Assembly (NCBI RefSeq): GCF_014650715.1
Contig: NZ_BMVM01000005.1
Location: forward strand, 186,001-250,000
DNA: 64,000 bases
Direction of reading: 5' to 3'
DNA from: Streptomyces bluensis
GTDB taxonomy: Bacteria; Actinomycetota; Actinomycetes; Streptomycetales; Streptomycetaceae
In this document: in pieces, positions 60,533 to 64,000 of the stretch
Layout of the letters: every line of letters starts with the position of its first letter
Numbering within the stretch: the stretch's first letter is position 1
Notes under the pieces: generated by a model
The model's input: only the letters and a program-made list of their open reading frames with translations
Database searches by the model: none
Told to the model about the DNA's origin: nothing
Translations under genes and position numbers: made by a program

Positions 60533-61623
60533 CGACGCCAGAGACCACCCCCCTCCGGGTCGGCGTCCGCGTCCCGCCCTGCGACCGCGCGGACCGTGTG
60601 GTCGAGACCGTACGGCGAGCGGAGCGGCTCGGCTTCGACGACGTCTGGTTCCCCGATTCCCAACTGCTGTGGCGGGACGTGTTCACCACCCTGACCGCCG
60701 CCGCCCTGGGCACCGAGCGGATCGGTCTCGGCACCGCGGTCACCAACCTGGCGACCCGGCACCCGGCCGTCGTCGCCTCGGCCTCCCGCAGTGTGGCGGA
60801 ACTCGCCCCCGGTCGTTTCACTCTCGGCCTCGGCGTGGGCAACAGCTCCGTCGGACCGATCGGCCTGCGGCAGACCACCTCGGCGGCGATGCGTGAGGGG
60901 CTCGGCATGCTGCGCGCCCTGCTCGACGGCCGCGAGTGGGAATTCTCGGTCTCCGAGAACACGGTCCGCTCGCGGCTGCGTGATCCACGCCCCGAGGTTC
61001 CGCTGCACCTGGCCGCGAGCGGGCCGAAGAACCTGCGGCTCGCCGGAGAGGTCGCCGACGGTGTGATCCTCCTCAGCGGGGTCTCACCGAGGACCCTTCA
61101 AGGAGCGACCGCGCGGGTGCGTGAGGGCGCCGAGGCGGCGGGCCGGAACGCCGGCACCATCCCCCTGACCGTCTCCGCGTACTGCGCGGTGACCGACGAC
61201 ATCGAGGCCGAGGCCCGCCGGATCAAGCCCATCTGCGCGTCGATCGCGCAGAACGGCGGTGCGCCCTTCCTCGCCCTCGCCGGAATCGACGTCCAGGTGC
61301 CCGCCACGATCGGCGGGGTCTACCCGGACCTCGTGCACGCGGAGGACTGGGACGCGGCCGTCGACATCTGCTCGGCATGGATCAGCGACGAGGCGGCCGT
61401 CCGGTTCGCCGAGGAGTTCTGCCTGTTCGGCACCGCCGAGCACATCACCGAACGGCTGCGCGCCCTGCACACCACCGGCGTCACCGGAGTGTTCCTCCAG
61501 CACGTCGGCTCCTACGACCCTCCCACCGACCTGATCGAGGCCGTCGGCACCTTGGTGCTGCCGGCGTTGCCCCGGACCACTGAGTTGTCCCGGACCACTG
61601 AAGCGAAGGCGGAGCACCGATGA
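60529..61623 (+). CDS. LLM-class flavin oxidoreductase
   Basis: A 364-aa luciferase-like TIM-barrel protein (GVRVPPCDRADRVVETVRRAERLGFDDVWFPDSQLLWRD; TRHPAVVASASRSVAELAPGRFTLGLGVG). The family includes F420-dependent reductases and FMN monooxygenases; the chain has no evident reductase partner. ATG 60529 overlaps the MhpE stop. The C-terminus has an 18-bp duplication (61571-61606, TELS-RTTE). Its substrate is unknown; an F420-dependent reductase would suit Streptomyces. Confidence 0.85.
   Translation: MTTPETTPLRVGVRVPPCDRADRVVETVRRAERLGFDDVWFPDSQLLWRDVFTTLTAAALGTERIGLGTAVTNLATRHPAVVASASRSVAELAPGRFTLGLGVGNSSVGPIGLRQTTSAAMREGLGMLRALLDGREWEFSVSENTVRSRLRDPRPEVPLHLAASGPKNLRLAGEVADGVILLSGVSPRTLQGATARVREGAEAAGRNAGTIPLTVSAYCAVTDDIEAEARRIKPICASIAQNGGAPFLALAGIDVQVPATIGGVYPDLVHAEDWDAAVDICSAWISDEAAVRFAEEFCLFGTAEHITERLRALHTTGVTGVFLQHVGSYDPPTDLIEAVGTLVLPALPRTTELSRTTEAKAEHR
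61571..61606 (+). repeat. 2 x 18-bp tandem repeat near the LLM stop
   Basis: cccggaccactgagttgt (61571-61588) followed by cccggaccactga... (61589 on), in frame, encoding RTTELS-RTTEA. Confidence 0.75.
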
Positions 61624-62420
61624 CGGACACCGTGCACAAGGGCTATGCCCCCAGCCCCTTCGGGCAGTTGCACTACGCGGAATGCGGCGGCGCGGGCGAC
61701 GAGCCCGTGCTCATGCTCCACCAGACCCCGCGCTCGTGGACCGAGTACCTCCAGGTGCTGCCGCGCGTCGGCACCGCACGCCGCGCCATCGCCATGGACA
61801 CCCTGGGCTTCGGCGCCTCCGCGAAGCCCGACGGACCCCACTCGATCGAGCGTTTCGCCGACGGCGCCGAGGCGCTGGCCGACGCACTCGGACTGGAACG
61901 CTTCCACCTCGTCGGCCACCACACGGGCGGCGTGATCGCCGTCGAACTCGCCGCGCGCCTGGGGGACCGGGTGGCGAGCCTCCTGCTCTCCGCCACACCC
62001 TTCATCGACGAGGAGAAGCGGCGCACGGCGGGGGAGCGCAAGCAGATCGACCACGTCGACCCGAAGCCCGACGGCTCGCACCTGCTGGAGCTGTGGAACC
62101 GGCGCCGCGACTTCTACGCGAGCGGGGAGGAGGCCGCCCTCACCCGGTTCATGGTCGACGCACTGACTGTCCTGGACCGGGTGGAGGAGGGCCATGTGGC
62201 GGTGCGGCAGTACGCGATGGACCAGCGGCTGCCCCGCGTCACCGCCCGCACCCTCGCCGTCTGCGCCCCCGGCGACCACTACTCCCTGCCCGCCCTGGAG
62301 AGGTTCGCCGCGGCTCTCGGCTGCGAGACCCGCGTCCTGTCCGGGGGCCACGTCCCCGTCCCCGAGCAGCTGCCCGAGGAGTTCGCCGAGGTCGTGCTGG
62401 AATGGTCCGCCCAGACCTGA
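61620..62420 (+). CDS. Alpha/beta hydrolase-like protein with GHHTG nucleophile elbow
   Basis: A 266-aa alpha/beta hydrolase-fold protein (LMLHQTPRSWTEYLQVLP; GGHVPVPEQLP at the end). The nucleophile motif GxSxG reads GHHTG (residues 99-103), so the usual Ser is His101. The oxyanion region LHQTP is unlike typical esterases. It could be a dehalogenase-like or non-classical hydrolase. ATG 61620 overlaps the LLM stop by 4 nt, so it is the last gene of the reductase-lower-pathway operon. Confidence 0.8.
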   Translation: MTDTVHKGYAPSPFGQLHYAECGGAGDEPVLMLHQTPRSWTEYLQVLPRVGTARRAIAMDTLGFGASAKPDGPHSIERFADGAEALADALGLERFHLVGHHTGGVIAVELAARLGDRVASLLLSATPFIDEEKRRTAGERKQIDHVDPKPDGSHLLELWNRRRDFYASGEEAALTRFMVDALTVLDRVEEGHVAVRQYAMDQRLPRVTARTLAVCAPGDHYSLPALERFAAALGCETRVLSGGHVPVPEQLPEEFAEVVLEWSAQT

Positions 62421-62461
62421 ACCGGGCCCGGGCGGACCGACTCCCGTCACATCAGGTTCCG

Positions 62462-64000
62462 TCACTTCAGGCCGATATGCGCACCGGGCCCGAGCGGCAG
62501 ATCGAACCCGTAGAAGATCCCCAGGATCGCCAGCCACACCACGAGGAACGGCACCGTGAAGATCGACAGCCGGGCGATGAGCGTGCCCAGCCGCGCCTCC
62601 GGCTCATAGCGGCGCAGCAGCGCCAGGAGCAGGAAGACATACGGGTTCATCGGCGTGATGATGCCGGTGGCCGAGTCGCCGATACGGAAGGCTGCCTGGC
62701 TGAGGGCCGGGCTCATACCGAGGAGCATGAACGCCGGGACGAACACGGGCCCGACCAGCGACCACAGTGCGGACCCGGACACGATGAACAGGTTCAGACA
62801 GGCCGCCAGGAGGACGAACGCCACCAGCGCCCAGAAGCCGGTCAGGCCGATGGAGTCGAGGCCCGCCGCAGCCTTCACGGCGAGCAGGATGCCCACGTTG
62901 GACCAGTTGAACAGGGCGATGACCTGCGCGGCGACGAACATGAGGACGATGTAGCCGGCCATGTTCTTCACGGAGTCGGACATGGCCGTGACCACGCCCT
63001 CCGAGCCCGACAACGCCTTCACCGTGAAGCCGTAGGTGAGCCCCGCCAGCAGGAACGCTCCGAACAGCACCGGAACGATGCCGGTGAGCAGTGGCGAGGG
63101 CACGAGCGCCCCGCCCTCGCCACGCAGCGGGGCGCCCTCGGGCAGCCACAGGGACAGCACGGCGCCCGCGTAGAGGACGACGACGAGGGCCGTGAGCAGC
63201 AGTCCGCGGCGCTGGACCGGAGTGAGAGTGAGGTCCTGCTCGGGCTCGTCCTCGGCGGCCGTGGACGCGTCGTACGTGCCCAGGCGCGGTTCGAGGACGC
63301 GGCTGATGAGGAAGCCGCCGAGCAGGCCGAGGACGAGGCTGCTGGCCGCGGTGAAGTAGTAGTTGACGAGCAGGTGCAGATCGAGGCCCTGGGCGGCCGG
63401 CAGGACCGCGGCCGCCTGCTGGGTGATGCCGATGTACAGGGCGTCCAGCGAACCGATGGTGAACCCTGCCGCATAGCCCGCGCCGACGCACGCGAAACCG
63501 CCGATCAGCCCCGCTACGGGATGCCGTCCGGCGCTCTTGAAGACCACGGCGGCCAGCGGCGGCAGCACGATCGCGGCGACATCGCTGATCATGTGCGCCT
63601 GGCAGGCGATCACAGCCACCAGGTACGGCAGCACCGCGCGCGGCGCACGGGCCAGCGTGGCCCGCATGACGGTCTCCAGGAGCCCGGCCTTCTCCGCGAC
63701 ACCCACCGCCATGATCATCAGCAGCACGGCGGCGATGGGCGGGAACGTGGCGAAGTTGGTGACCAGGTTCTCCGTCAGCCAGCGCATACCCTCGCCGGTG
63801 AACAGCCCGGTGACGGCCTTCGTCTCGTCGGTGCCGGGGACAGTGACGGTCACGTCGGCCAGCGCGAGCGCGGTGGAGATGACCGCCAGGATCACGAACA
63901 GGCCGGTGAACAGGACGATCGGGTTGGGCAGTGCGTTGCCCAACCGCTCGATCACCGCGAGCACGCGGTCGATGCCGGTCGGCCGTTCGGAGTCGGGGGA
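62462..64000 (-). CDS. AbgT-family transporter (N-terminus may lie outside the window)
   Basis: At least 500 aa of an AbgT-type carrier (p-aminobenzoyl-glutamate family) with about 12 hydrophobic helices: FPPIAAVLLMIMAVGVAEKAGLLETVM, HMISDVAAIVLPPLAAVVF, RHPVAGLIGGFACVGAGY, NWSNVGILLAVKA and FIVSGSALWSLVGPVFVPAFMLLG. GTG 63964 gives a plausible start at AbgT position ~15, but the frame stays open to the right edge (SPDSERPTGIDR), so the protein may be longer. Possibly imports or exports an aromatic amide or acid. Confidence 0.85.
   Translation of the reverse strand, partial: SPDSERPTGIDRVLAVIERLGNALPNPIVLFTGLFVILAVISTALALADVTVTVPGTDETKAVTGLFTGEGMRWLTENLVTNFATFPPIAAVLLMIMAVGVAEKAGLLETVMRATLARAPRAVLPYLVAVIACQAHMISDVAAIVLPPLAAVVFKSAGRHPVAGLIGGFACVGAGYAAGFTIGSLDALYIGITQQAAAVLPAAQGLDLHLLVNYYFTAASSLVLGLLGGFLISRVLEPRLGTYDASTAAEDEPEQDLTLTPVQRRGLLLTALVVVLYAGAVLSLWLPEGAPLRGEGGALVPSPLLTGIVPVLFGAFLLAGLTYGFTVKALSGSEGVVTAMSDSVKNMAGYIVLMFVAAQVIALFNWSNVGILLAVKAAAGLDSIGLTGFWALVAFVLLAACLNLFIVSGSALWSLVGPVFVPAFMLLGMSPALSQAAFRIGDSATGIITPMNPYVFLLLALLRRYEPEARLGTLIARLSIFTVPFLVVWLAILGIFYGFDLPLGPGAHIGLK

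Overview
The window is very GC-rich, its reading frames carry the G/C-ending codons of a high-GC actinomycete, and it holds a four-gene conservon (CvnABCD), a SpoIIE/PP2C-type signalling protein, many Tat-exported proteins and a tRNA-Pro(GGG). Together these point to Streptomyces or a close relative. No insertion sequence, phage gene or CRISPR array was seen.

Region 1 (1-3889) is the tail of a catabolic operon: a PrpF-like isomerase (cut by the window edge), an acyl-CoA-dehydrogenase-fold flavoenzyme lacking the usual catalytic Glu, a dihydroorotase-type cyclic amidohydrolase and a flavin reductase. It ends at a strong stem-loop. Region 2 (4375-8256) is the conservon cvnA-B-C-D plus a GAF protein. 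Region 3 (8291-18684) holds a DUF2264 protein, tdh-kbl (threonine to glycine) with a LysR regulator, a YjbR-like protein, a split transketolase, tRNA-Pro and two transporters. Region 4 (18967-27817) has membrane proteins and three Tat-exported proteins (an LVIVD-repeat protein, an SDR, an alpha/beta hydrolase), interleaved with LysR regulators. Region 5 (27859-38773) has a 66-aa protein with an internal repeat, an ABC exporter behind an elaborate upstream region, a divergent pair of secreted polysaccharide-acting proteins (parallel beta-helix and GH95-like) and a PAS-PAS-GAF-PP2C-ATPase phosphatase.

Region 6 (38797 to the right edge) is the most interesting part: a complete meta-cleavage aromatic catabolic cluster of about 25 kb in divergent operons. 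It encodes a CarAa-like Rieske oxygenase with separate ferredoxin and reductase, an MhpB-type class III extradiol dioxygenase, two C-C hydrolase-like proteins, and the lower pathway 2-oxopent-4-enoate hydratase / acetaldehyde dehydrogenase / hydroxyoxovalerate aldolase. Around this core are an acyl-CoA ligase, a fused two-domain class III CoA transferase, two MaoC-type split hydratase pairs, an MDR oxidoreductase, an LLM flavoprotein, a tauABC/ssuABC-like importer with a second orphan binding protein, an AbgT-family transporter and an IclR regulator. The gene set fits an aromatic compound with a side chain handled as a CoA ester, but the substrate cannot be read from sequence.

The three divergent promoter regions of this cluster share a 17-bp imperfect dyad (GKYCYGC-TSA-SCGGRMC, with one weaker half in some copies). 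It is followed after 7-8 nt by a plausible -35/N17/-10 promoter in five directions, so a single activator, probably the IclR protein, may control the whole cluster. Short tandem repeats at gene ends recur across the cluster. A 38-aa membrane peptide is wedged between the Rieske oxygenase and an M20-like protein whose metal-binding residues are missing.
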